Shown here: positions 8,587 through 17,077 of the stretch, in pieces
Numbering within the stretch: position 1 is the first letter of the stretch
How the letters are laid out: the number at the start of each line of letters is the position of its first letter
Source: Thermostichus sp047462415
Lineage (GTDB): Bacteria > Cyanobacteriota > Cyanobacteriia > Thermostichales > Thermostichaceae
Length of the DNA: 64,000 nt
Assembly: GCF_047462415.1 (NCBI RefSeq)
Contig: NZ_JANSJE010000016.1
Span: forward strand, 5,788-69,787
Direction of reading: 5' to 3'
Notes under the pieces: generated by a model
What the model was told of the DNA's origin: nothing
Database searches by the model: none
Seen by the model: only the letters and a program-made list of their open reading frames with translations
Program-made: the position numbers and the translations under genes

Positions 8587-9375
8587 TTGGGGCTAGATCC
8601 CCAGGTCTTTACAGGGAAACATGAGGTGGCAGTGCCCAGTCCAACCTTTGAACAGCCTGAGCAAATCCGAGAGCTCTTCGACCGCATTGCTCCCCACTAC
8701 GACTTCTTTAACCAAACCTTGAGCTTGGGTCTCCATCAGGTTTGGAAGCGCATGGCCGTGCGTTGGTCGGGCGCCAGCTCAGGGGATCACGTGCTGGATC
8801 TGTGCTGCGGAACCGGCGATCTGGCCCTGCAGTTGGCCCGCCGAGTAGGACGCAGGGGTCGTGTAGTGGGCCTAGATTTCTCTCCCGCCATGCTGAACAT
8901 TGCCCGGCACCGCTCCCGGCAGCTATTCCCTAACCATCCCATCGAGTGGGTTCTAGGAGACGCTCTGACCTTGCCTTTTCCCAACGATAGCTTCGATGCC
9001 GTTACCATGGGCTACGGCTTGCGCAACGTGAGCGATATTCCCCAAGCCTTGCGCGAGATCCGACGGGTGCTAAAGCCGGGGTGCCGTGCCGCCATTTTGG
9101 ATTTTCATCGCCCTACAGGGATCCCTTTTCTCGAACACTTTCAGCGCTGGTACTTGAACACCCAGGTCGTTGCCCAGGCCAAAGCCTTGGGACTGGGATC
9201 CGAATATGCCTACATCGATCCCAGCCTGGATCGCTTTCCATCTGGAGAAGAGCAACGGCGAATAGCCCTGCAGGCAGGGTTTGCTAGCGCCAAATTTTAC
9301 CCCCTAGCGTGGGGCATGATGGGAGTACTGGTGATTGAGGCCTGTCACTGCGATCGTCAGTGTAGCGCCTCATAG
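8587..9375 (+). CDS. menG: demethylmenaquinone/demethylphylloquinone methyltransferase (UbiE/MenG)
   Basis: This class I SAM methyltransferase (up to 262 residues) performs the final ring methylation of phylloquinone, the A1 cofactor of photosystem I, in cyanobacteria. Signatures are ELFDRIAPHYDFFNQTLSLG, the SAM loop VLDLCCGTGDLALQLARRVG, GDALTLPFPNDSFDAV and TMGYGLRNVSDIPQALREIRRVLKPG. The start is uncertain. The frame opens at TTG 8587, but homologues begin close to the FEQPEQIRELFDRIA segment. GTG codons at 8626 or 8632, preceded by an AGG, are therefore plausible. The 3' end overlaps a degenerate minus-strand frame. Confidence 0.88.
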   Translation: MGLDPQVFTGKHEVAVPSPTFEQPEQIRELFDRIAPHYDFFNQTLSLGLHQVWKRMAVRWSGASSGDHVLDLCCGTGDLALQLARRVGRRGRVVGLDFSPAMLNIARHRSRQLFPNHPIEWVLGDALTLPFPNDSFDAVTMGYGLRNVSDIPQALREIRRVLKPGCRAAILDFHRPTGIPFLEHFQRWYLNTQVVAQAKALGLGSEYAYIDPSLDRFPSGEEQRRIALQAGFASAKFYPLAWGMMGVLVIEACHCDRQCSAS

Positions 9376-9671
9376 GGATCCTTTCGCCTCTGCCTAAGTA
9401 GATAGGGATCCACCTGAGGCTCAGGCTCTGACCTAAACCATTGGTAGCAAACAAGCTGGACATCTTCTTGATTAAAAAACGGTGGATTCTGATGGTGAGA
9501 GGGGAGATCCTTGTACAATTCCTCATCAATAAACAACTCATCCAGCGAGTCAATTAGATTGGCAACATCCCGATCCTTCTGATAAGTTTCCCAAAGTTTC
9601 TTACAGTCTCTCTTCTATGTACGAATGCTTTTGATATGGGTAGCCAAGTCCAGCTTCCACCCCGTTCTCAC
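9357..9671 (-). pseudogene. degenerate small ORF with an in-frame TAG, unknown family
   Basis: On the minus strand a frame runs from a possible GTG at 9671 through 18 codons (ending THIKSIRT) to a TAG at 9615-9617. It then stays open for 85 more codons to a TGA at 9357-9359. The second part reads like real protein (WETYQKDRDVANLIDSLDEL, then NQEDVQLVCYQWFRSEPEPQ), but it has no ATG and no good start. It is richer in A+T than its neighbours. This suggests the remains of an acquired gene inactivated by a stop. The family is not recognised, and a chance frame cannot be excluded. The 9376-9837 stretch holds no other convincing gene. Confidence 0.35.
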
Positions 9672-9837
9672 GGGGAATTTTTGCGCTGGGTAAACCGGTT
9701 TATGGGCAGCGTTCAGATCCTAACTCCTCCAGAACTGGCTGAGCAGCATGCCAAGCTGGCTGAGGAACAGTTGCAGAGGTACCTAGAGCACACTCGATGC
9801 GGGCAAGATAGAAGGCCGGGACGAGACGTCGAGGATC

Positions 9838-10674
9838 TCACTCCGGCAGACGGGCCAAGCTGACCCCTCGGTAGTAATAGGCCAAAATTTGGTGGTAAGT
9901 CCAGCCCTGACGGGCCAATTCTTGGGCGCCCCACTGGCTCATGCCAATGCCATGCCCGTACTTGGGATAGGGGCTAAAATCCGGCAGACTTCTCAAGTAG
10001 GGGATCCCGCTCACCCCAACGGTTTGGCTGCCGGCGCTGGCGCTGTACATGGCGTTTACAAATTGCCCCCCATACACCATGACGATGCCGCGGGTGGCGT
10101 GTGTTGCTGCTAGGGCGGCGGCTGAGCGCTGCGAGAGGCCCCGATACACCTGGGAGCGGGTGTCGCTAAACACATCAAACCAGCCGCGGGAATTGCGGTG
10201 GTGAAGAACATAGGTGCGGGCTGCCACCGCCTGGGCCTTGAGGGCCTCGGGCAAGAAGCGGGATCCCATCTCGGCTTCCACCACGCCGGCCACGTAGTCT
10301 TCTAGATCCACGTAGTTGATGGCCATTACCCTGTTATACCCGGTCAAGAGCACCTTGCCGGAATACCAGCGGCCATCCACCGCCACCAGGCCACCCGCTG
10401 GCGGCTCGATGAACAACACCGGGCTGACCACCCCCTGCAGGCGCACCCCCTGAGGGCCGGGCTGGGCCAGAAACCCTTGCATCGGGGGCAACTCGGCCAG
10501 CACCTCTTGGCGGCCGTTGGTCAGTTGGGCGGGGCGAGAAACGCCCACCACCACAGGGGCGGTGGCGTCGGCCAATTGCACGCGCACCGTCACCCCCCAA
10601 GCGCTCTCTATCCATCCCCCTAAGGTGCCCACCAGCAGGGATCCCATCAGGGCAAGCCAACCCCGTGCTCCCAT
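9838..10674 (-). CDS. SpoIID/LytB-domain protein
   Basis: About 278 residues from ATG 10674; the frame also opens at TTG 10728. An N-terminal hydrophobic segment (WLALMGSLLVGTLGGW) indicates export. The SpoIID core follows: INYVDLEDYVAGVVEAEMG, PEALKAQAVAARTYVLHH, and the C-terminal GHGIGMSQWGAQELARQG. SpoIID-type enzymes are lytic transglycosylases acting on denuded glycan strands during Bacillus engulfment. Non-sporulating cyanobacteria keep homologues that presumably trim peptidoglycan. The conserved Glu of the DYVAGVVEAEM motif is present, so it is probably active. It is followed upstream by an MFS gene on the same strand. Confidence 0.87.
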   Translation of the reverse strand: MGARGWLALMGSLLVGTLGGWIESAWGVTVRVQLADATAPVVVGVSRPAQLTNGRQEVLAELPPMQGFLAQPGPQGVRLQGVVSPVLFIEPPAGGLVAVDGRWYSGKVLLTGYNRVMAINYVDLEDYVAGVVEAEMGSRFLPEALKAQAVAARTYVLHHRNSRGWFDVFSDTRSQVYRGLSQRSAAALAATHATRGIVMVYGGQFVNAMYSASAGSQTVGVSGIPYLRSLPDFSPYPKYGHGIGMSQWGAQELARQGWTYHQILAYYYRGVSLARLPE

Positions 10675-10757
10675 AGCCTCTGTCCAGAGTTCTTTTTTGT
10701 ACAGCAACCCCAGCCTAGGATAGAGCAAATCGGACTTGGGAACGAAAATCAGGGTGC

Positions 10758-12101
10758 CTAAAGGGCGGGACGGGATCCCGTTGACAAGGGAGCGGGCGGA
10801 TGGGGTTGCTCCAAAGGGAGAGAATCAGGTTGTCGAAACCGATCCGGTTCCAGGCCCAAGGCAAAGCACAGGGAGGACGCCGGTCGTCCATTGGAGAAGC
10901 AGAGAAAAGCTCCCAGCGAAGCCAATGCCAGAAGGGCCGCATAGCCGAACATGGCCCGATAGCCGGATCCCAGCGCCAGGGTGCCCAGGATCGGCCCCGC
11001 CAGCCCAATGCCCAAGTCAAACCCACACATCACCAAGCTGAACAAACGCCCCCGCTCCGCCGGCTCAGAGCGATCGGCTACCAGGGCGGAGATCAGCGGG
11101 ATCAAGGTGCCAAAACCCGACCCCACCACGATCCCGGCGACAAGAAAAGCCCCGACGCTGTCGGCAACCAACAGGATCCCCATCGCCAGAGCATAGGTGG
11201 CCAAGCTCAGAGAGATAAACGGCCCCCGCCCGTAGCGATCGGAAGCGCGACCAGCCAGCAGGCGCACGCCGAAGCTGGCAAAGGCCACCGCCGTATAAAA
11301 AAGACCGGGATTGAGGGGAACTCCGACCTCTTGGATCAACAGGGCCACAAACGTGGTCTGGGTGCCGAAGGCCAGCCCCACCAAGAGCATGACCCCGGCG
11401 AGAGAGCACACCTTGGGGTTGAGCACAAGGCTCCAAAACGCTCCATCCGGGGGCAGGGATCCCCAACCCCCACGGCGCTGCTCGCGAACCGATTGGGTAC
11501 AGAGAAAGCCCACCAACCCCAGCAGAGCGGCAAAGAGAAACAGAGGGCCATAACCAACCAGCTCCTGCAAAAAGCCGCCCAAAGCAGGGCCGATGGCTAC
11601 ACCAATGGGATTGACCAAACTCATGTAGCCCAAGATCTCGCCGCGTTTTGCTTCCGGGGCAAAATCCGCCACCAAAGTAACGTAGGCGGTGGCAAAAGCG
11701 GCGATGCTGATCCCGTGAAAGGCCCGCACCAGCGCTATCCACGGGATCCAATCCCAGAGCCAGTACCCCAAAGGCGCCATCCCCGCCGCGCCCATGCCGA
11801 TGAGCAAGACGATCCGGCGACTATGGCCATCCGCCAGCCGCCCCAACCAAGGGCGAAAAGCCAGCAGCCCAATCGAGAAGGCCCCCATCACCAAGCCCAC
11901 CTCTTGGCTGGTGCCGCCCACATCCCGGACGTAGAGCGGCAGTGTGGGCAACAGCGAAGACAGACTGGCCCAAAAGAGCAGCCCGGCCACGAAGAGAATG
12001 CCCAAGTTGCGCCGCTGCGCCGGCTGTAGCTGCCCGAATACCCTCACGCCCACTCCCGATGAAACTCTCACAACCCTGCCAGGGAGCAAAGCCGTCTCCA
12101 C
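10758..12101 (-). CDS. major facilitator superfamily transporter
   Basis: The 447-residue protein has about 12 hydrophobic segments in the usual 6+6 layout. The loop 2-3 signature is present as RPWLGRLADGHSRRIVLL, and a second-half counterpart as VRLLAGRASDRYGRGPFISL. It fits drug:H+ antiporter-type carriers (12 TM), but nothing in the sequence or neighbours fixes the substrate. The first 30 residues are polar, so a later start is possible. It lies upstream of, and on the same strand as, the SpoIID gene. Confidence 0.85.
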   Translation of the reverse strand: METALLPGRVVRVSSGVGVRVFGQLQPAQRRNLGILFVAGLLFWASLSSLLPTLPLYVRDVGGTSQEVGLVMGAFSIGLLAFRPWLGRLADGHSRRIVLLIGMGAAGMAPLGYWLWDWIPWIALVRAFHGISIAAFATAYVTLVADFAPEAKRGEILGYMSLVNPIGVAIGPALGGFLQELVGYGPLFLFAALLGLVGFLCTQSVREQRRGGWGSLPPDGAFWSLVLNPKVCSLAGVMLLVGLAFGTQTTFVALLIQEVGVPLNPGLFYTAVAFASFGVRLLAGRASDRYGRGPFISLSLATYALAMGILLVADSVGAFLVAGIVVGSGFGTLIPLISALVADRSEPAERGRLFSLVMCGFDLGIGLAGPILGTLALGSGYRAMFGYAALLALASLGAFLCFSNGRPASSLCFALGLEPDRFRQPDSLPLEQPHPPAPLSTGSRPAL

Positions 12102-12240
12102 AGCATCCCTGAACAGAAATATTACGAAATGTCTATTTGGGTGCTGACTTTTTCAATCTTAACCTCTTGTCTGGAACTGTGCAGGATCCCTGTTCAGGGG
12201 CAGCCGTTAGCCTGGAAGTGGCCTTTTTGTACGCTCGCCT

Positions 12241-12519
12241 ATGGCGGAACGGTCGGATCCCTTGACTCGCGGTTTGGTTGCCCTGATTCGGGGCTACCAG
12301 ATAGGCATCTCCCCTTGGCTGCCTCCTGCCTGCCGCTACTACCCCACCTGCTCCCAGTACACCCTGGAAGCGGTGCGGCGCTACGGCGCCATCCGAGGCA
12401 GTTGGCTGGGGATCCGCCGCCTCTGCCGCTGCCACCCTTGGCATCCGGGGGGCTACGACCCAGTGCCCGACTTGCCAGGATCCGCACCTGACGAAACTTA
12501 TCGCCCCAGCCGAGATTGA
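12241..12519 (+). CDS. yidD: membrane protein insertion efficiency factor YidD
   Basis: The 92-residue protein has the family core LIRGYQIGISPWLPPACRYY, then PTCSQYTLEAVRRYG and CRCHPWHPGGYDPVP, with the conserved Cys residues. YidD is a small membrane-associated factor that assists YidC in inserting and folding inner-membrane proteins. In many bacteria it sits between rnpA and yidC. Here that context is missing: the neighbours are an MFS carrier and a RidA protein. The gene is intact and of normal length. Confidence 0.93.
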   Translation: MAERSDPLTRGLVALIRGYQIGISPWLPPACRYYPTCSQYTLEAVRRYGAIRGSWLGIRRLCRCHPWHPGGYDPVPDLPGSAPDETYRPSRD

Positions 12520-12589
12520 TTGACGAGGGGGATCCCTGTCAGGCCAAGATCGGTGTTGCTGGAAAAGGCTGTATTTGGGAGCCGGTCAG

Positions 12590-13036
12590 TCAGGAATAGC
12601 AGGCCACCGCCTCGATTTCCACCAAGGCATTCAAGGGCAAGCCAGCCACCTGCACGCAAGAGCGGGCCGGCGCCGGGTCTGCGGCAAAAAACTCTCGATA
12701 AACCTCGTTCATGGCGGCAAAGTCTTTCATATCCGCCAAGAAAACCGTGGTCTTCACCACATTGGCCAGGCTCGTGCCCCCTGCTTCCAGCACCGCCTTC
12801 AGGTTCAGCAACGCCTGCCGAGTTTGCGAGGCAACATCTTCCCCCGCTAGCTTGCCAGTTTTGGGATCCAGGCCCACCTGGCCGGCGGCAAACAGAAAAG
12901 GCCCCGAAGCAACAACGCCCTGGCTGTAAGGGCCGACAGGAGCAGGAGCGGCCTCGGTTTGTACAGCACAAGGGCCTGGCCCGGTTTGGCCCTGCGGATG
13001 GCCCATCGCGGAATTGGCCAGATTGCTCGGCTCCAT
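12590..13036 (-). CDS. RidA-family reactive imine deaminase
   Basis: Up to 148 residues. The YjgF/YER057c/UK114 core is clear: APVGPYSQGVVASGPFLFAAGQVGLDP, SQTRQALLNLKAVLEAGG, VVKTTVFLADMKDFAAMNEVY, and the signature ARSCVQVAGLPLNALVEIEAVA with the substrate-binding Arg. RidA hydrolyses 2-aminoacrylate and related enamines released by PLP enzymes. The N-terminus carries about 25 extra residues; ATG 13006 gives a shorter form closer to family length. It is monocistronic and divergent from the MIF homologue. Confidence 0.9.
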   Translation of the reverse strand: MEPSNLANSAMGHPQGQTGPGPCAVQTEAAPAPVGPYSQGVVASGPFLFAAGQVGLDPKTGKLAGEDVASQTRQALLNLKAVLEAGGTSLANVVKTTVFLADMKDFAAMNEVYREFFAADPAPARSCVQVAGLPLNALVEIEAVACYS

Positions 13037-13146
13037 AGAGGTTTGCCCCCGTGAAGAGAAGCTCTTTCGCTACGCTACCACAGGCGGATCCCAGAGAAGA
13101 CGAACCCGCAATGCCAAAATAGGCTTGTCGGGAAGAAAAAGTGCTC

Positions 13147-13497
13147 ATGCCTTTGATCAAGTTGCAAACCTCTCTGCAGCCAGAACCTGCCACCGTGGCA
13201 GACCTACTCAAGTTCCTCTCTGCTGCTCTGGCTAAGCAGTTGGGCAAGTCGGAAGCCTACGTAATGACTGCTTTTGAAGGAGGGATCCCGATGACCTTTG
13301 CCGGCAGCGCCGATCCCTGCTGCTATGTAGAGATCAAGAGTATTGGGCAGTTTTCCGCCGATCAAACCCGATCCCTGAGCGAGTTGTTTTGCAGCACCAT
13401 CGAGGACAAATTGGGGATCCCCAAGAAGAGGATTTACATTGAGTTCGGCGATGCCAAAGGCTATCTTTGGGGATGGAACGGCACGACCTTTGGGTGA
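13147..13497 (+). CDS. MIF-like tautomerase
   Basis: The 116-residue protein is clearly related to eukaryotic macrophage migration inhibitory factor. Pro2 follows the initiator Met (MPLIKLQTS) and would be the catalytic N-terminal proline. KSEAYVMTAFEGGIPMTFAG, the SIGQFSADQTRSLSELFCS segment and the C-terminal WGWNGTTFG all have counterparts in MIF. I chose ATG 13147 over the upstream GTG at 13141 because Pro must be residue 2. Members tautomerise phenylpyruvate-type substrates in vitro and are known from marine cyanobacteria; the physiological role there is not settled. The TVP38 gene follows on the same strand. Confidence 0.9.
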   Translation: MPLIKLQTSLQPEPATVADLLKFLSAALAKQLGKSEAYVMTAFEGGIPMTFAGSADPCCYVEIKSIGQFSADQTRSLSELFCSTIEDKLGIPKKRIYIEFGDAKGYLWGWNGTTFG

Positions 13498-13580
13498 AAG
13501 CTACTTCACACAAGTCAAGCATCTCCTCGCCTGGCTGCTCCAGCCTATCTAGCAAAAGCTTTTTGACGCTCCCGACCGCC

Positions 13581-14321
13581 GTGGCAGACCCCACCCAACC
13601 CAGAACAAATCCCGCAAAGCAGCAGCTTCTGCTGAAGCTTGCTGGCGTTTTGGGCGTGGCCGTTCTTGTTTTTTGGGCAGCCCATCGATTGGGATTTTTT
13701 GGAGTTATTCAAGACTGGTTCGCCGAGGCTCTGGGCTGGGTGGAAGGCTTGGGACCGGTGGGGCCGGTGCTTTTCATTGCCATCTACATTGTGGCCACTG
13801 TGCTGCTTCTGCCGGCTTCGGTGCTGACCTTGGGCGCAGGGGCTGTGTTTGGGGTGCTGGCTGGGGCTTTGTACGTGCTGATTGGGGCAACCATTGGAGC
13901 CAATTTGGCCTTTCTCATTGGGCGCTACTTGGCGCGGGAACGGGTGGCCAGATGGATCGAGGGCAATCCCCGGTTTGCGGCCATCGATCGGGCGGTGGGG
14001 CGCGAGGGATGGAAGATCGTCGGCTTGATTCGTCTGTCGCCCGCCTTTCCCTTTAATCTGCTCAACTACGCTCTGGGACTGACCCAAGTTTCTTTTCTGG
14101 ATAACCTGCTGGGCACCGTCGGGATCGTGCCGGGCACCTTTATGTATGTGTACATCGGCTCGCTGGCGGGATCCCTGGCCAACAGGGAAGGCCTGGATCC
14201 CCAAGCGCAAATGGTTCAGTGGGCCGTTCGCCTTGTGGGCCTCATCGCCACCGTAGCTGCCACCGTCTACATCACCCGTGTGGCTCGGCAAGCCCTACGG
14301 GAAGTGGTGGAGCCTGTCTAG
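13581..14321 (+). CDS. TVP38/TMEM64 (DedA-type) membrane protein
   Basis: About 246 residues from GTG 13581. The frame is open further upstream, but that part would overlap the MIF gene and looks unstructured. Hydrophobic segments frame the SNARE-associated/VTT domain: VATVLLLPASVLTLGAGAVFG, GANLAFLIGRYLARERVARW, GLIRLSPAFPFNLLNYALGLT, and GTVGIVPGTFMYVYIGSLAG. The family includes membrane proteins with reentrant helices, some linked to lipid scrambling or undecaprenyl-phosphate recycling. The exact role here is not known. Confidence 0.88.
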   Translation: MADPTQPRTNPAKQQLLLKLAGVLGVAVLVFWAAHRLGFFGVIQDWFAEALGWVEGLGPVGPVLFIAIYIVATVLLLPASVLTLGAGAVFGVLAGALYVLIGATIGANLAFLIGRYLARERVARWIEGNPRFAAIDRAVGREGWKIVGLIRLSPAFPFNLLNYALGLTQVSFLDNLLGTVGIVPGTFMYVYIGSLAGSLANREGLDPQAQMVQWAVRLVGLIATVAATVYITRVARQALREVVEPV

Positions 14322-14390
14322 GCCAATCCAAGTCAGGTTTGAACTGGGGAGCCCGCGGGGGGTTAGCAGCGTCCACACTTGCGCAGAGGC

Positions 14391-15527
14391 TTAGCCAACC
14401 AGTTGGCAGAGGGTCTCTTGTCTTTCTCGGTCTTGTTCGGCCAGTTCCTGGATGGCGCGTTGGTACACCTGGGCGGGTGTGGATCCCTGGTTAACCTGCT
14501 TCAGCCAGCGCTGGGCCTCATTGCCTTCCTGGAGCAGGGTTTGCAAGGGAGCCAAGAAGCAACCCAGCCCCTGGGGCTGGCCCAGGCGCCACGCTTCAGT
14601 CAGCAGCTCTTCAATCCACTCCTGGGCTAAGCATTCCCGGCCGGTACGCCAGTCGAGCAAGCGGGCTTGCAGCGATTCTCGAGCAGCGGCCTGCTCGTTG
14701 GCCTCGCAAAGGCTCTCCAGCTCCGCTGGGGTAAAAGGCCCCCCCAAGGGATCCAGCGCCTCCGGCTGAGATAGCAATTGCCAGAGGCGGGCCTCTACTA
14801 GGGCGGTGATGGCCAGAATCATCACCGGATCCGCCACCAGGTCGCAGATGCGCAGCTCCACTCGGTTGAGGCGATAGGGCCGCTCCGGGCCGTTGGGCCG
14901 CACGGAAGCCCAGAGGTGGCGCACGTTCTGCATCGTGCCCAGGGCCAGTTGCTCCTGCATCCAGGCGATGTAGTGGGCGTGATCCCGGAAGAAGGGCACC
15001 TGGGCCGGCGTTTTAGGAAACACCTGCCAACGGCTGGAATGATAGCCCGTTACCTGGCCGTCCAGGAAAGGAGAAGAAGCGCTCAGGGCCAAATAAAGAG
15101 GGGCTTCCGCCCGCAATAGGCGACAGGCGAGGAAAATGGCTTCCGTATCCGGCAGACCGACATTGATGTGGATGCTGGCGGTCACCACCCGCGTGCCGTA
15201 GGTGCGCTCGATGTAGTCGTGGTAGGGGTTGCCCGGATCCGAGCGCTCGAAGTGGTCGCTGCCGCCCAGAGCCAGGGTGCTCCCCGGCAGCAAGGTGTAG
15301 GGGCCCAGGCGGCGCAAAAATTGCCGCAATTGCAGCCGGGGTTGTAGCAGGGCGCAGAGCAGGTCTTCGTAGCGGCGGAGAGGAGGAGTGATGTATTCAA
15401 CGTTGCGCCGATCTGGTTCTCGCACAAACCCCGGCAAAACCTGGCAGATGCGATCCGATAAGCCCACCACTTCCCCGGCGGCGGTGCCGGTGTACATCTC
15501 CACCTCAAAGCCCTTGGTCAACAGCAC
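14391..15527 (-). CDS. gshA: glutamate-cysteine ligase, cyanobacterial type
   Basis: This 378-residue protein catalyses the first step of glutathione synthesis, joining Glu and Cys with ATP. It matches the cyanobacterial branch of the GCS2-like ligases: MLLTKGFEVEMYTG start, RRNVEYITPPLRRYEDLL, GTRVVTASIHINVGLPD, HLWASVRPNGPERPYRLNRVELRICDL. Its length fits that family, not the E. coli type. It is convergent with the TVP38 gene and divergent from the FAD oxidoreductase gene. Glutathione is relevant to the sulfur and metal functions elsewhere in the window, but no linkage is implied. Confidence 0.92.
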   Translation of the reverse strand: MLLTKGFEVEMYTGTAAGEVVGLSDRICQVLPGFVREPDRRNVEYITPPLRRYEDLLCALLQPRLQLRQFLRRLGPYTLLPGSTLALGGSDHFERSDPGNPYHDYIERTYGTRVVTASIHINVGLPDTEAIFLACRLLRAEAPLYLALSASSPFLDGQVTGYHSSRWQVFPKTPAQVPFFRDHAHYIAWMQEQLALGTMQNVRHLWASVRPNGPERPYRLNRVELRICDLVADPVMILAITALVEARLWQLLSQPEALDPLGGPFTPAELESLCEANEQAAARESLQARLLDWRTGRECLAQEWIEELLTEAWRLGQPQGLGCFLAPLQTLLQEGNEAQRWLKQVNQGSTPAQVYQRAIQELAEQDRERQETLCQLVG

Positions 15528-15641
15528 AGGCCAGCCTCCAGCCGCAGCCTCCTCAGTCTACCTTTTTCCTCCTCTACCCATTTTCCCAGTCTCGCCCCAC
15601 ATTACAATGTCGGCAGCACTTGAAGGCAGAAGTAAGGCGAG

Positions 15642-17075
15642 ATGCGGGATCCCATCTATATCCTAGGGGCGGGGCCAGCGGGCATGGCGGCTGCCTATCG
15701 CCTGACCCAGCTAGGCTTCCCCGTGGTGGTGGTGGAACGAGAAGACAGGGTCGGGGGCCTGGCCAAAAGCATTCGCTACCAGGGGTTCATTCTCGACTAC
15801 GGCCCGCACCGGTTTTTTACCAAGATCCCAGCGGTGCTGGAGCTGTGGAACCGGGTTTTGGGATCCGAACAAGTGACTGTCCGGCGGCTTACCCGCATCT
15901 ACTACCGCAAGCAATATTTTCAGTACCCCATTCAAGCCTGGGAAGTCCTGCGCAAAGTCGGCTGGTGGGAAAGTCTGCGCATTGTCCTTTCCTATCTCTG
16001 GGCGCAACTCATCCCCCGCCCAGCTCCCCAGAACTTTGCCGACTGGGTCAAGGGAAAATTCGGCACCCAACTTTTTCAAATGTTCTTTAAGGGCTACACG
16101 GAAAAGCTGTGGGGGATCCCTTGTACCGAAATCAGTGCCGATTGGGCTGCCCAGCGCATCAAAGGTCTCAGCCTTGGGCAAGCGATCCGCAAGGCGCTGG
16201 GGTGGAAGCGCGGCTCCGTCAAATCACTGATTGACCAATTTCAGTTTCCTCGCCTGGGATCCGGTCAGCTCTACGAAAAAATGCAGGAGTTTTTGCTGGC
16301 CGAGGGCCAAAAAGTTTGGCTAAATACAGAGGTCATTGCCCTTAGGCAGGAGGGATCCCGGATTGTTGAGCTGCAACTGCGCCATCTTCAGGATGGAAGG
16401 GAAACATGGGTCTCCCCCTCCCACGTCATCTCTTCGATCCCTCTGACAGTGTTGGTGCAGAGCCTGCGGGAACTGCCTCCCCCAGAAGTGCTGCAGGCAG
16501 CCCGCAACCTCAAGTTTCGCAACACGGTTTTGGTTTACTTGATCGTGGAGGGATCCCAGCTTTTCCCCGACAACTGGCTGTATATCAACGACCCAACAGT
16601 GCAGGTTGGTCGGGTAACCAACTTTGCCAATTGGTCACCGGCTATGCTCCCCAACCGGGAACAAACCCCCTTGTGCTGTGAGTATTGGTGCAACTTTGGG
16701 GATCCCTTGTGGCAAGCCCCTGAGGAGCAATTGCTGGCTTTGGCTGAGAAGGAGCTACGCCAAATTGGCCTGCTGCAAGGCCAGAAGATCCGCGGCGGCT
16801 TTGTGGTGCGCCTGCCCCGCACCTATCCTATCTATGCCGGCAGCTACAAAGAAGATCTAGCCACTTTGCAGAAGTATCTTGGCCAGTTTGAAAACTTGCA
16901 ACTGGTGGGTCGCTACGGCTCGTTTAAGTACAACAACCAGGATCACAGCTTGCTGATGGGCCTATTGGCGGCGGAAAACGTCCTCCGCCCCGGCAGCCAC
17001 GATCTCTGGCAGGTGAACTCCGACAGTGATTACCAAGAAGAGATCAAAGTGCCACCCCCACCTGCGAAGGTCTGA
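15642..17075 (+). CDS. FAD-dependent oxidoreductase (UDP-galactopyranose mutase/protoporphyrinogen oxidase-like)
   Basis: The 477-residue protein starts with a dinucleotide fold (YILGAGPAGMAAAYRLTQLG), then GGLAKSIRYQGFILDYGPHRFF, which is typical of amine-oxidase-type FAD proteins including UDP-galactopyranose mutases. A C-terminal FAD contact region reads LQLVGRYGSFKYNNQDHSLLMG. Two membrane glycosyltransferase genes follow at once; the first starts 2 nt after the stop. The unit is probably an operon for a cell-surface glycan or glycolipid, and a sugar-ring or sugar-modifying role is likely. The exact reaction cannot be read from sequence. Confidence 0.8.
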   Translation: MRDPIYILGAGPAGMAAAYRLTQLGFPVVVVEREDRVGGLAKSIRYQGFILDYGPHRFFTKIPAVLELWNRVLGSEQVTVRRLTRIYYRKQYFQYPIQAWEVLRKVGWWESLRIVLSYLWAQLIPRPAPQNFADWVKGKFGTQLFQMFFKGYTEKLWGIPCTEISADWAAQRIKGLSLGQAIRKALGWKRGSVKSLIDQFQFPRLGSGQLYEKMQEFLLAEGQKVWLNTEVIALRQEGSRIVELQLRHLQDGRETWVSPSHVISSIPLTVLVQSLRELPPPEVLQAARNLKFRNTVLVYLIVEGSQLFPDNWLYINDPTVQVGRVTNFANWSPAMLPNREQTPLCCEYWCNFGDPLWQAPEEQLLALAEKELRQIGLLQGQKIRGGFVVRLPRTYPIYAGSYKEDLATLQKYLGQFENLQLVGRYGSFKYNNQDHSLLMGLLAAENVLRPGSHDLWQVNSDSDYQEEIKVPPPPAKV

Positions 17076-17077
17076 CG

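Noticed and set aside
9636..9863. 75-codon plus-strand frame in the gap after menG (contains LAEQHAKLAEEQLQRYLEHT)
   Set aside because: Parts look helical and protein-like, but it overlaps both the degraded minus-strand frame and the end of the SpoIID gene, and has no ribosome site or known family. I could not decide, so it is not listed as a gene.
10800..12029. 409-codon plus-strand frame opposite the MFS gene
   Set aside because: The translation is rich in Gln, Arg, Gly and His, as expected from reading a GC-rich membrane-protein gene backwards.
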